A stretch of 64,000 nucleotides of DNA from Alphaproteobacteria bacterium (GTDB lineage: Bacteria > Pseudomonadota > Alphaproteobacteria > CACIAM-22H2). Numbering within the stretch: position 1 is the stretch's first letter; each line of letters starts with the position of its first letter. The notes beneath the pieces are model-generated. The model was not told the origin of the DNA, did no database searches, and saw nothing but the letters and a program-made list of their open reading frames with translations. Shown one piece after another: positions 28,189 to 36,334 of the stretch. The position numbers were made by a program, and so were the translations under genes. The DNA lies in contig JAEULA010000013.1 in assembly GCA_016793165.1 (NCBI GenBank), forward strand, positions 205,323-269,322, written 5' to 3'.

Positions 28189-28680
28189 TCAGCCCATCCG
28201 GGCGGCGAACCGGCCCGGGCAGAGCCGCTCGACGAGCGGTCCGACCACCGGCAGGGCGCGCGCGATCGTCAGCGCCTGCTGCCGGGACAGCCAGAGCAGC
28301 ACCGCGCCCGCGACGAGCGTCAGGCACGCCTCGCGGAACAGCACGCCGCCGTCGCCATAGGGATCGATCCCGAGCGGAGTGACGAGATGGAAGAAGATCG
28401 CGCCGGCCATGATCCCGACGGTCATCGCGGCGCCGACGGCGCGCAGCGGCGGAACCAGGCACAGGACCGCCGCGAGCAGCTCCGCCGCCCCCGTGCCGAT
28501 GCGCATCGCCTTCTCGTGGCCGTGCAGCCCGAGCCAGTCGGTCAGCACCGTGAACAGCCAGACGCTGCCCTCGTGACCGGTGAACTTGTACTGCAGGTAC
28601 CAGACGAAGACGTAGGCGATCCAAAGCGCCAGGGCCCACGGCAGCAGGCGCAGGACGACATGGTGCAGATCCCGGGTCAT
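28189..28680 (-). CDS. DoxX-like integral membrane protein
   Basis: A 163-residue membrane protein with four hydrophobic segments (VLRLLPWALALWIAYVFVWY, AELLAAVLCLVPPLRAVGAA, TVGIMAGAIFFHLVTPLG, ACLTLVAGAVLLWLS). The pattern KFTGHE, a short loop with the second helix, and RIGTGAAELLAAVL fit the DoxX/DoxX-like superfamily, whose biochemical role is usually undefined (quinone-linked redox partners in some members). ATG 28680 is preceded by GAGGAGAG; a longer frame has no better start. It probably forms a unit with NDH-2 behind it. Confidence 0.75.
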   Translation of the reverse strand: MTRDLHHVVLRLLPWALALWIAYVFVWYLQYKFTGHEGSVWLFTVLTDWLGLHGHEKAMRIGTGAAELLAAVLCLVPPLRAVGAAMTVGIMAGAIFFHLVTPLGIDPYGDGGVLFREACLTLVAGAVLLWLSRQQALTIARALPVVGPLVERLCPGRFAARMG

Positions 28681-28737
28681 GGCGGCTCTCCTCGGCTGGA
28701 ACGACGGCGCCATCCTCGGCGCCGTCACGGGTGTCGG

Positions 28738-28765
28738 GAAATGCCGATGGTCTATGGACCCGATG
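28738..28765 (+). promoter_or_regulatory. Candidate LysR-type binding site, copy 2
   Basis: GAAATGCCGATG, two bases, CTATGGACCCGAT (28752-28764), then G. It is the same pattern and spacing as at 26763-26790. It lies in the divergent region between the DoxX/NDH-2 unit and the LysR gene at 28910, 58 bases upstream of the DoxX start. Confidence 0.5.
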
Positions 28766-28909
28766 CCGGGCGTTCATCACACGAGCCCGTGACGTGCCGC
28801 CGGGGCGTTTCACAACTCGTTGAGCCTCGCCCGCCGCCGTGCAGCAATGCGCCGCGCTGCGGCATCATCGTCGCGCCACGAGGACCGCGGCGCGCAGGGG
28901 GACGACGTC

Positions 28910-29788
28910 ATGGAAATGCACCAGATCCGCTATTTCCTCGCGGTCTGCGAGACGCTGAACTTCACCCGCGCCGCGGAACAGTGCCATGTGACGCAGCCGG
29001 CCCTGACGCGCGCGATCCAGAAGCTGGAGGAGGAGCTCGGCGGCCTGCTGTTCCGGCGGGAGCGGAGCCTGACCCACGTCACCGATCTGGGGCGGCTGAT
29101 GCAGCCGCATCTGGCCCAGGTCCTCGCCGAGGCGAGCGCGGCCCAGACGACCGCGAAGAGCTTCCTCAAGCTCGAGCAGGCGCCGCTGAACCTCGGCGTG
29201 ATGTGCACGATCGGCCCGCTGAAGATGGTCGGCTTCCTCGCCGCGTTCCGCCGCCAGCATCCCGGCATCGAGATCTCGATCAAGGAGGGCCTGCCCGACG
29301 CGCTCGGCGACATGACTCTCGAAGGGCAAATCGATCTCGCGCTGCTCGCGCGGCCCGAGCCGCTCGGCGAGCGTTTCGACGTGCGCCCGATCTATCGCGA
29401 CCGCTACGTCGTCATGTTCCCCGCCGGCCACCGCCTGGGCCAGCTCAATGCGGTGCCGCTGAAGGAGATCGAGGGCGAGCCGATGATCTCGCGCACGAAC
29501 TGCGAGTATCACGATCATGTCCGGGCGATCTGCCGCCAGCGCCTGATCCGGGCGACGATCGTCTACGGCAGCGAGCGCGAAGACTGGGTCCAGGCGATGG
29601 TGGCGGGCGGCCTCGGCCTCTGCCTCGCCTGGGAGAGCTCGACGACGATCCCGGGCGTGCAGACCCGCCGGATCATCGATCCCGACGTCGCGCGCGACAT
29701 TTCCCTCGTCTCCGTCGCCGGCCGCCGGTTCTCGCCGGCGGCCCTCGCCCTCCTGCGCTTCGCGAAGGCCTACCCCTGGCTCGAGTGA
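28910..29788 (+). CDS. LysR-family transcriptional regulator (first of two paralogues)
   Basis: A 292-residue LysR regulator. The winged helix-turn-helix is at 1-60, MEMHQIRYFLAVCETLNFTR and AAEQCHVTQPALTRAIQKLE, followed by a linker helix and a periplasmic-binding-like effector domain from about 90. ATG 28910 with GGGGGAC upstream is preferred over ATG 28820, which adds a low-complexity extension. Divergent from doxX-like/NDH-2. Its DNA-binding domain is nearly identical to that of the gene at 30979, so both probably bind related sites. Effector unknown. Confidence 0.92.
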   Translation: MEMHQIRYFLAVCETLNFTRAAEQCHVTQPALTRAIQKLEEELGGLLFRRERSLTHVTDLGRLMQPHLAQVLAEASAAQTTAKSFLKLEQAPLNLGVMCTIGPLKMVGFLAAFRRQHPGIEISIKEGLPDALGDMTLEGQIDLALLARPEPLGERFDVRPIYRDRYVVMFPAGHRLGQLNAVPLKEIEGEPMISRTNCEYHDHVRAICRQRLIRATIVYGSEREDWVQAMVAGGLGLCLAWESSTTIPGVQTRRIIDPDVARDISLVSVAGRRFSPAALALLRFAKAYPWLE

Positions 29789-29798
29789 GCGCGGCGGC

Positions 29799-30824
29799 CT
29801 AGCGCGAACCGGCGACCGAGGCCTCGGCCGCCGACACGAGATCCGGCCCGACCACCGCACGCCACTTTTCGTAGACCGGGCGGGTCGCCGCGTGGAACGC
29901 CGCGGCCTCGCGGGCATCGAGCCGGACGACGGCCACGCCGCGGGCCGCCAGTTCGCCGAGGATCGGATCGTCGGGCCCCAGCCCGGCGCGCGCCAGCGCC
30001 GTCATCTCGCGTCCCGCCGCCTGGGCCGCGTCGCGCAATGCGTCCTGTTCGGCAACCGAAAGCTCCTGCCAGACCGTGCGGCGCACCACGAAGATCGCCG
30101 CGTCGGACACGTAGTTCCACAGCGTCAGATGGCGCTGGGCGAGCTGGTCCATCTTCAACGCATGGAACAGCGGCACCGAGTTCTCCTGGCCGTCGACGGC
30201 GCCGGTCGACAGCGCAGGCTGCAGGTCCGCGAAGCTCATCTGGGTCGGGTTGGCGCCGAGCGCCGCGAGGATCTCGGCGAAGATCGGCGACGCGGCGTAG
30301 CGGATCTTCAGCCCGTGAAGATCCGCCGGGCCGCGGATCGCATGCCGGGCGTTGGAGATCTGCCGGAAGCCGTTGTCGCCCCAAGCGAGCGGCACCGCCT
30401 CGAAGGATTCGAGGGCCGCGAACAGCGCGCGGCCCGCGGGCCCGGCGACCACCGCATCGAAGGCGCGCGCATCGGGAAGCAGGAAGGGAAGCGAGAACAG
30501 GTTCATCGCGCGGATCGTCGGCGACAGGTTGATCGTCGACGCGACCAGCATGTCGATGCCTCCCTGCCGCAGCGCGAGCAGCTCCCGACTCTGGTCGCCG
30601 CCGACCAGGCTCGAGGCGGGATAGACCTTGATCGCCACGCGGCCCGAGGTGGCCGCCGCGACCTTCTCGCTCCAGCGATAGGCGCCCTCCGCGATGGGCA
30701 CCGGCCTGGTGGCGACGACGGAAAGGCGGAACTCGCGATGCGCCGGCGCCTGGGCCCGCGCCGTGGGACCGGCGGCCCCCGACACGCACGACGCGACGAT
30801 AGCTGCGACGGCCAGCCAGCGCAT
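29799..30824 (-). CDS. TRAP transporter solute-binding protein, DctP family (orphan)
   Basis: A 341-residue periplasmic binding protein. Signal peptide at 1-24 ending PTARAQ. DctP marks: VKVYPASSLVGGDQSRELLALRQ (seen here with IKV), the substrate-carboxylate region ISNARHAIRGPADLHGLKIR with its conserved Arg, and ALSTGAVDGQENSVPLF. ATG 30824 follows GGGGAGGG. No DctQ or DctM membrane subunit gene is nearby, so it must use a transporter encoded elsewhere or serve as a sensor ligand-binding protein. It is convergent with the first LysR gene and divergent from the second. Confidence 0.88.
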   Translation of the reverse strand: MRWLAVAAIVASCVSGAAGPTARAQAPAHREFRLSVVATRPVPIAEGAYRWSEKVAAATSGRVAIKVYPASSLVGGDQSRELLALRQGGIDMLVASTINLSPTIRAMNLFSLPFLLPDARAFDAVVAGPAGRALFAALESFEAVPLAWGDNGFRQISNARHAIRGPADLHGLKIRYAASPIFAEILAALGANPTQMSFADLQPALSTGAVDGQENSVPLFHALKMDQLAQRHLTLWNYVSDAAIFVVRRTVWQELSVAEQDALRDAAQAAGREMTALARAGLGPDDPILGELAARGVAVVRLDAREAAAFHAATRPVYEKWRAVVGPDLVSAAEASVAGSR

Positions 30825-30892
30825 GATCACCCGCCCTCCCCTCCGGCTCGATGGCCGGATTACGCGCGCGCCGCCGGCCGCCCACAAGGGCC

Positions 30893-30911
30893 CGATAGGC
30901 CGCGTCTATCG
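30893..30911. promoter_or_regulatory. Palindromic LysR-type operator
   Basis: CGATAG-GCCGCGT-CTATCG is a perfect 6-base dyad with a 7-base centre. T30896 and A30908 are separated by 11 bases, the T-N11-A core expected for LysR regulators. It lies midway between the TRAP binding-protein gene and the LysR gene at 30979. Confidence 0.6.
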
Positions 30912-30937
30912 AAACCATAGGCCCCCGGCATCGGCAT
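30908..30937 (-). promoter_or_regulatory. Candidate LysR-type binding site, copy 3
   Basis: On the minus strand ATGCCGATG (30937-30929) is followed after 8 bases by CTATGGTTTCGAT (30920-30908), the same two elements as in the sites at 26763 and 28738 but with wider spacing. It adjoins the palindrome at 30893-30911. Confidence 0.45.
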
Positions 30938-30978
30938 CCCCGCTACAGACGGGAACCCAGACCTGCGCCGAGGCTCCC

Positions 30979-31893
30979 ATGGAAATGCACCAGATCCGCT
31001 ACTTCCTCGCCGTCTGCGAAACGATGAATTTCACGCGCGCCGCCGAGCTGTGCAACGTCACGCAGCCGGCCCTGACGCGCGCGATCCAGAAGCTCGAGGA
31101 GGAGCTCGGCGGCTTGCTGCTGCGCCGAGAGCGCCACCTCTCCCACCTGACCGACCTCGGTCAGCTGATGCGGCCGCACCTGGAGAACATCCTGCACCAG
31201 ACCGAGAGCGCCCGATCGACCGCGAACAGCTTCCTGAGGCTCGAGCGCGCGCCGCTCACGCTCGGCGTCATGGGCACGATCGGGCCGATGCGCTTCGTCG
31301 AGTTCATCAACGAGTTCCATCATCGCAATGCCGGCGTCGAGGTGTGCATGCAGCAGGCGCCGCTCGCGCGGCTGCGCGAGCTGCTCCTCGAGGGCGTGAT
31401 CGACGTCGCCGTCCTCGCGCAGCCGGAGCCCTGGGGCGAGCGCCTCGACGCGGCGCCGCTCTACGAGGAGCACTTCACCGTCGGCTTCGCGCCCGGCCAC
31501 CGTTACGAGCGGCTCGCCACGGTGCCGTTCGCCGAGCTCGAGGGCGAGAGCTACCTGTCGCGCAGCAACTGCGAGTTCCGCGAGCACATCCGCGCCATCC
31601 GCGAGGCCGCAGGGGTCTCGATGCGCTACTGCTTCCGCAGCGAGGACGAGGATTGGATCCAGGTGCTGGCCGCCGCCGGCCTCGGGATCTGCGTGCTGCC
31701 GCAGTACAAGCCGACGGTCCCCGGCCTGCTGACCCGGCCGCTCGCAGCGCCGGCCGTGACCCGCACCATCTGGATGGTGACGGTCGCCGGGCGGCGATTC
31801 TCGCCCGCCGTCGGCGCCTTCGTGCGGGCGGCTCGCAGCTTCGCCTGGCCCGCGCGCGCGACCGTCCCCGCGACCGCCGGGTCCGACGCCTGA
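30979..31893 (+). CDS. LysR-family transcriptional regulator (second paralogue)
   Basis: A 304-residue LysR regulator. Its DNA-binding domain (MEMHQIRYFLAVCETMNFTR, AAELCNVTQPALTRAIQKLE) is almost the same as in the regulator at 28910; the effector domain is more diverged but collinear. Start is the ATG that begins MEMHQIR. Divergent from the TRAP binding-protein gene, with a LysR-type palindrome between them, so it most likely controls that gene and itself. Ligand unknown. Confidence 0.92.
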   Translation: MEMHQIRYFLAVCETMNFTRAAELCNVTQPALTRAIQKLEEELGGLLLRRERHLSHLTDLGQLMRPHLENILHQTESARSTANSFLRLERAPLTLGVMGTIGPMRFVEFINEFHHRNAGVEVCMQQAPLARLRELLLEGVIDVAVLAQPEPWGERLDAAPLYEEHFTVGFAPGHRYERLATVPFAELEGESYLSRSNCEFREHIRAIREAAGVSMRYCFRSEDEDWIQVLAAAGLGICVLPQYKPTVPGLLTRPLAAPAVTRTIWMVTVAGRRFSPAVGAFVRAARSFAWPARATVPATAGSDA

Positions 31894-32006
31894 GGCCCGG
31901 CCGTCGAGGCCGCACGGGCGCGACGCACGACGCCCGCGAGGCGGCGGGCTGCCATCCTAGAGCGAGCTTCGCGGCGTCGCGCCTCGGTGGCAGCGGCGCC
32001 GGGTAC

Positions 32007-32609
32007 TCACCACCCGCCGCGCTTGAGCCACTCCTCGACCTGCCACAGACGGTCGGCGCCCCAGAACCCCTCGCCGTCGACGACGATGTAGGGCGAGCCG
32101 AACACGCCCCGCTTGATCGCCGCGTCGACTTCCTGACGCAGCTTCTCCTTCGTCGCGGGCTCGAGCATGCCCGCCAGGAAGTCCTCGCGCGCCACGCCGA
32201 GCGCGGCGCCGATATCGGCGACAACGTCGCTCTTGCTGATGTCGCGGCCTTGCTGCCAAGCGGCGGCGAAGGCGGCCTTGGCGAAGCGCACGGCCAGGGC
32301 CTGATCGCGCGCCTCAAGCCAGTAGAAGCCCCGGCTCGGCGCGACGCTGGAGAACGGAAAGATCGGCGGAATGGCGATCTGCACGCCCCAGAGGCGCGCG
32401 AAGCGCGCCAGGTCGTGCTTCGTGTAATCGCCCTTCAGCGGGATCTCGAGCAGCGGCTGCTGCCCCGACACCTTGAACACGGCGCCGAGAAGCACCGGCC
32501 GCCAGACCACGGAACGGCCGTGCCGGGCGGCAAGGTCGTCGATCCGGTTTGCCGCCAGGAAGCCGTAGGGGCTGGAGAAATCGAAAAAGAACTCGATCGG
32601 GGCGGCCAT
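32007..32609 (-). CDS. 2-hydroxychromene-2-carboxylate isomerase/DsbA-like thioredoxin-fold protein
   Basis: A 200-residue protein of the HCCA isomerase/kappa-GST group. The glutathione-site loop FFFDFSSPYGFLA is at 7-19 with the catalytic Ser, and the C-terminal thioredoxin-fold part has GVFGSPYIVVDGEGFWGADRL split around a cis-Pro. In naphthalene breakdown this enzyme isomerises HCCA to a benzalpyruvate, but no aromatic pathway genes are visible here, so the real substrate may be another glutathione-dependent isomerisation. ATG 32609 has GGGAG upstream. Last gene of a minus-strand run starting at 36086. Confidence 0.85.
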   Translation of the reverse strand: MAAPIEFFFDFSSPYGFLAANRIDDLAARHGRSVVWRPVLLGAVFKVSGQQPLLEIPLKGDYTKHDLARFARLWGVQIAIPPIFPFSSVAPSRGFYWLEARDQALAVRFAKAAFAAAWQQGRDISKSDVVADIGAALGVAREDFLAGMLEPATKEKLRQEVDAAIKRGVFGSPYIVVDGEGFWGADRLWQVEEWLKRGGW

Positions 32610-32688
32610 CGACTCGACTCCCAGTTGCGCCGTCAGGGCACCTTACACAGGCCCCGATGAAATCAAGAAGAGTCGCCGACCGGACCGG

Positions 32689-33828
32689 TCAGCCATCCGC
32701 GGCGAGGGCGCGGCCGATGACGAGGCGCTGGATGTCCGACGTGCCCTCGTAGATCTGGCAGACCCTCACGTCGCGATAGATCCGCTCCACCGGGAAATCC
32801 TGCAGGTAGCCATAGCCGCCATGCACCTGGATGGCGTCGGAGCACACCTTCTCGGCCATCTCCGAGGCGAACAGCTTGGCCATGCAGGCCTCGGTGAGGC
32901 AGGGCTGGCCGGAATCGCGCAGCCGCGCGGCATTGAGCGTCAGGAGGCGTGCCGCCTCGATCTGCGTCGCCATGTCCGCCAGCCGGAACGCCACCGCCTG
33001 ATGGTCGATGATGGCGCGCCCGAAACTCCGGCGCTCCCTGGCATAGGCGCGCGCGGCCTCGAAGGCGGCCCGCGCCATCCCGACCGACTGGGCGGCGATG
33101 CCGATGCGGCCGCCCTCGAGATTGGCCAGGGCGATCCGATAGCCCTCGCCCTCCGCACCCAGCATCAGATCCGGGGTCACCCGCACCCCGTCAAGCCGGA
33201 TCTGGGCCGTGACCGACGCCCGCTGTCCGAGCTTGTGCTCGACGCGTGCGACCGACCAGCCCGGCGTGCCGGTCGGCACGACGAAGGCGCTGATGCCCTT
33301 CTTGCCCTTGGCCGGGTCGGTCACCGCGAACACGATCGCGACGTCGGCCTCGCTGCCCGAGGTGACGAACTGCTTCGTCCCGTCGAGGACCCAGTGGTTG
33401 CCGTCGCGCCGGGCCCGCGTGGTCAGCGCACTCGCGTCCGAGCCCGCGCCCGGCTCGGTCAGGCAGAAGCAGGCCAGCATCTCGCCGGTCGCCAGCGGCC
33501 GCAGGAAGCTCGCCTTCATCGACTCCGATCCGAAACGCAGAATCGGCATGCAGCCGACGGAGTTGTGCACGCTCATGATCGTCGAGCACGAGCCGTCGCC
33601 GGCCGCGATCTCCTCCAGGGCCAGGGCGTAGGCGACGTGGTCGGCCCCCGCGCCGCCCCACTCCTCCGGCACGAGCATGCCCAGGAATCCGAGCGCGCCC
33701 ATCTCGCGCAGGGCGTCGGCCGGGAACCGGGCCTCCCGATCCCATTGCGCGGCCTGCGGGGCGAGGCGCTCGCGCGCGAACTCGCGCGCGGTGTCGCGAA
33801 TCAACGTCTGCGCTGGAGTCAATTGCAT
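32689..33828 (-). CDS. Acyl-CoA dehydrogenase
   Basis: A 379-residue flavoenzyme that forms the 2,3-double bond of an acyl-CoA. Family signatures: [31 protein letters not shown], and [20 protein letters not shown]. The catalytic base is Glu361 in [11 protein letters not shown], the normal position for short- and medium-chain or branched-chain enzymes. Chain length cannot be read from sequence; butyryl- or isobutyryl-CoA-type substrates are plausible. ATG 33828 follows CGGAG. Surrounded by SDR, hydrolase and isomerase genes in the same direction. Confidence 0.9.
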   Translation of the reverse strand: MQLTPAQTLIRDTAREFARERLAPQAAQWDREARFPADALREMGALGFLGMLVPEEWGGAGADHVAYALALEEIAAGDGSCSTIMSVHNSVGCMPILRFGSESMKASFLRPLATGEMLACFCLTEPGAGSDASALTTRARRDGNHWVLDGTKQFVTSGSEADVAIVFAVTDPAKGKKGISAFVVPTGTPGWSVARVEHKLGQRASVTAQIRLDGVRVTPDLMLGAEGEGYRIALANLEGGRIGIAAQSVGMARAAFEAARAYARERRSFGRAIIDHQAVAFRLADMATQIEAARLLTLNAARLRDSGQPCLTEACMAKLFASEMAEKVCSDAIQVHGGYGYLQDFPVERIYRDVRVCQIYEGTSDIQRLVIGRALAADG

Positions 33829-33931
33829 GGCGGGCTCCGCTCCCTCGGCGATCGGGACGTCGAATCGGATCGCGCGCGATCCGCGCGCCGGCGCCGTCTT
33901 CCGCGCAGCGCCGGCGGCCGGTCCGGGCGCG

Positions 33932-34606
33932 CTACCAGACGATCTCGGTGCCGTCGTAGTTGAAGAACTTCCCGTTCGACACCGGTGTCAGTCCCTCGAC
34001 CACCTTCTTCAGGCCGGCGACCGATTGCTCGGGCGTCAGATCGGCGCCGCCGCCGCCCATGTCCGTCTTCACCCAGCCGGGATGGACGGCGATCACCGTC
34101 ATCTGCCGCTCGCGCAGGTCGACCGACAGGCTCTTGGTGACGGCATTGAGCGCCGCCTTGCTCGACCGGTAGACGACCTCGCCGCCGCCGGTGTTGGCGC
34201 CGATCGAGCCCATCCGGCTCGACATCATCACGATCTGACGGCGGGTCGAAGCGGCGACGTTGTCGACCAGGGCCTCGACACAGGCCATCGGCGCGAAGAC
34301 GTTGACGCGCATCACCTCCGCCCAGGTGTCGTAGTCGACGGTGCCGACACCCTGCTTGCGCTTGCCGTACATGCCCGCGTTGCAGAACAGGACGTCGATC
34401 GGCTTGCCCTTGAGATCGCGCGCGAGCCGCGCGAGCGAGGCGCGGTCGTTGATGTCGCACAGGAAGGTCTGGCTGCCGCGCGGCATCGCCGCCCCCTTCG
34501 CGAGGTCGCGCACCGTTCCCAGCGTCTCCCAGCCGGCGGCCGCGAACTGCTTGGCGAGCTCCAGGCCCAGGCCCCGGCCCGCGCCGGTGATCAGTATCGT
34601 CGGCAT
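33932..34606 (-). CDS. Short-chain dehydrogenase/reductase family protein
   Basis: A 224-residue SDR. Cofactor motif [12 protein letters not shown] (6-17), CNAGMYG, and catalytic Ser130, Tyr146 and Lys150 ([17 protein letters not shown]), then [13 protein letters not shown]. The last motif and small size place it with the C-factor/sniffer-like SDRs, whose substrates are rarely known. AAAGGATG precedes ATG 34606. It lies 15 bases after the alpha/beta hydrolase gene, so probably in the same operon. Confidence 0.87.
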   Translation of the reverse strand: MPTILITGAGRGLGLELAKQFAAAGWETLGTVRDLAKGAAMPRGSQTFLCDINDRASLARLARDLKGKPIDVLFCNAGMYGKRKQGVGTVDYDTWAEVMRVNVFAPMACVEALVDNVAASTRRQIVMMSSRMGSIGANTGGGEVVYRSSKAALNAVTKSLSVDLRERQMTVIAVHPGWVKTDMGGGGADLTPEQSVAGLKKVVEGLTPVSNGKFFNYDGTEIVW

Positions 34607-34621
34607 CGCGATGTCATCCTT

Positions 34622-35452
34622 TCAAGGTGCGGCGATCAGCTCGGCGACGGCGCGCGCCATAGCGGGATCGCGGAAGGCGCCATTGTGCGTCGCGCCGCCG
34701 AGGATCTCCACCCGCGCCGCAATGCCGAGGGCCGCGAGCTGCTCGACATAGGCTTCGGCGAGGAACGGAGCGGTGAGGTCGTCGGCGGCACCGGTGATTG
34801 CGACGACCCGGGTTGCCGCCGGCACGCCTGCCACCCAGTCGCTCGGCGACTCGCTGCGGATCCAGGGCGAGCGGCCGCGCGCCCGCAGCCATTGCGAGAT
34901 GTTGCACGGGCAGGCCACCAGCACCGCGCCATCGGCCAGGCCCGGATGGCGTCCGAGGATCACGCCCGCCGTGGCCGCCCCGCCCGAGTGCCCGACCAGG
35001 ATCGTGCGGCGCGGCGCATGGTGCGCCTTCAGCCGCGCCACGACACCCGCCACCGCGTCGATGTTCGCCGCCGAGTAGCTGTCGATGCGCCCGTGATGCG
35101 TCCCGGTGGACTGGCGGCCGTCGCCGTCGTCGTAGCCCGGCCGTACGACCGCCACCGACACGACGCGAGGGTTGTCGGCTGCCAGCGCCGCCGCGATCGC
35201 GAAATGGTAGCGCGCGGGCCCGCCGCCACTGACATCGCCATGGAGGACGACGACGAGGTCCGGCCGCGTGCCCGCCGCAGGCGCACCGAAGGTCCGCAGG
35301 ACCAGGCACTCGCCCGCCCCGGTGAGCTGCGCATCGGGCGCCTCGGTCGCGCAGGGCGCCGCGCGGGCCGGCACCGCCGTCGCGAGCGCGAACAGTGCGA
35401 CCGCGGCCGCGTGCAGCCCCGGGATCCGCGGCCGGCGCGGGCCGCGCCGCAT
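34622..35452 (-). CDS. Secreted alpha/beta hydrolase (esterase/lipase-like)
   Basis: A 276-residue protein with an N-terminal signal peptide (GLHAAAVALFALATAVPARA). The hydrolase core has LVVVLHGDVSGGG, nucleophile Ser in LVGHSGGAATAG, Asp in ITGAADDLTAPF and His in GGATHNGAFRD, a full Ser-Asp-His triad. Cysteines in APC, GECL and ACPC may form disulfides, consistent with a periplasmic location. ATG 35452 overlaps the RidA stop by one base. The substrate is unknown; the name follows the fold only. Confidence 0.83.
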   Translation of the reverse strand: MRRGPRRPRIPGLHAAAVALFALATAVPARAAPCATEAPDAQLTGAGECLVLRTFGAPAAGTRPDLVVVLHGDVSGGGPARYHFAIAAALAADNPRVVSVAVVRPGYDDGDGRQSTGTHHGRIDSYSAANIDAVAGVVARLKAHHAPRRTILVGHSGGAATAGVILGRHPGLADGAVLVACPCNISQWLRARGRSPWIRSESPSDWVAGVPAATRVVAITGAADDLTAPFLAEAYVEQLAALGIAARVEILGGATHNGAFRDPAMARAVAELIAAP

Positions 35453-35838
35453 CACGGAGTGCGGCGCTTCGCCGTGACCTCGATCTCGATCTTGATCCGC
35501 GGATCGATGAAGCCGGCCAGGACGGTGGTGTTCGCCGGGCGGATGTCGCCGAGCGCCTTGCCGATGACCGGCGCGGCAACCTGGAAATCGGGCAGCGAGG
35601 CGACGTAGATGACCACGCGCACGATGTCGGCCATCGCCGCGCCGGCCTGCGCCAGGGCCGCCTCGATGTTGGCGAAGCACTGCGACGTCTGCAGGTCCAC
35701 GGCCGGCGAGATGGTCATCGTCGCGTAGTCGAATCCGGTCGTGCCGGAGACGAACACCCAGTCGCCGTCGACGACCGCCCGGCTGTAGCCGAATTCCTTT
35801 TCGAAGCGCGAGCCCGAGGAGACGAGGCGACGTGTCAT
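35452..35838 (-). CDS. RidA (YjgF/UK114) family protein
   Basis: A 128-residue RidA-family protein. FVSGTTGFDYATMTISPAVD and FANIEAALAQAGAAMADIVRV fit the family, and the C-terminal RPANTTVLAGFIDPRIKIEIEV contains the position of the key Arg, seen as DPRIKIEIE. RidA proteins hydrolyse reactive enamine/imine intermediates; divergent members may have other amine or carbonyl substrates. ATG 35838 overlaps the stop of the small membrane gene upstream. Confident family call; precise reaction uncertain. Confidence 0.88.
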   Translation of the reverse strand: MTRRLVSSGSRFEKEFGYSRAVVDGDWVFVSGTTGFDYATMTISPAVDLQTSQCFANIEAALAQAGAAMADIVRVVIYVASLPDFQVAAPVIGKALGDIRPANTTVLAGFIDPRIKIEIEVTAKRRTP

Positions 35839-36086
35839 GCGCGCGATCCTTTCACGGCGTCGATCAGCGCCCGATTGCGCTTCTCGGCACGATGGTTGTT
35901 CACCGCAAGCACCGCGTGCAGCACCCCCAGGCCCCAGAAGCCGACGCCCACGGGAACCAAGAGCACGACGGTGATCGCGAAGACGAGCGCGAGCAGCCAG
36001 AGGATCAGGTTGATCGCGAACTGGAAGGGCTTGCCGATGAGCAGCAGCGCCAGCGGCGATGCGAAGAGGCAGACCAGGTAGATCAA
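35835..36086 (-). CDS. Small YqaE/Pmp3-like membrane protein
   Basis: An 83-residue membrane protein with two long hydrophobic segments (IYLVCLFASPLALLLIG and a 30-residue stretch from FAINLILWLLALVFAIT), then GLGVLHAVLAVNNHRAEKRN. The S-P-L-A-L-L-L-x-G-K and V-L-H-A pieces resemble the YqaE/Pmp3 family of small membrane proteins. A TTG start at 36086 is chosen because GAGGA lies 9 bases upstream; no ATG is available near the hydrophobic start. Its stop overlaps the RidA ATG. Confidence 0.65.
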   Translation of the reverse strand: MIYLVCLFASPLALLLIGKPFQFAINLILWLLALVFAITVVLLVPVGVGFWGLGVLHAVLAVNNHRAEKRNRALIDAVKGSRA

Positions 36087-36095
36087 GGGAGTCCG

Positions 36096-36100
36096 TCCTC
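36096..36100 (-). promoter_or_regulatory. Ribosome binding site deciding a TTG start
   Basis: GAGGA on the minus strand is 9 bases before TTG 36086 of the small Pmp3-like gene. The next available start, ATG 36242, lies far upstream in low-complexity sequence. Confidence 0.5.
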
Positions 36101-36334
36101 GAAAAGCGACGACCGGCCCGGCCGCCGGGGAGCAGCAGATAGTGAGTCGCACCGCCTGCGCAAGTGCGCCGGGCGCGTCGGCAGCGGCCGCCGCCCCCGG
36201 ATGCGCTGCGCATCCCGGCGCAAGCGCGCCCGAGCCCGGCATCGAGCCATCCTCGACCCGGCCGGCCTACGGCGCGACGCGCGTGCGAATCCGATGGCTC
36301 GCGCGCCTCGGATGAAGGCAGGCTTGCGTTCCTC

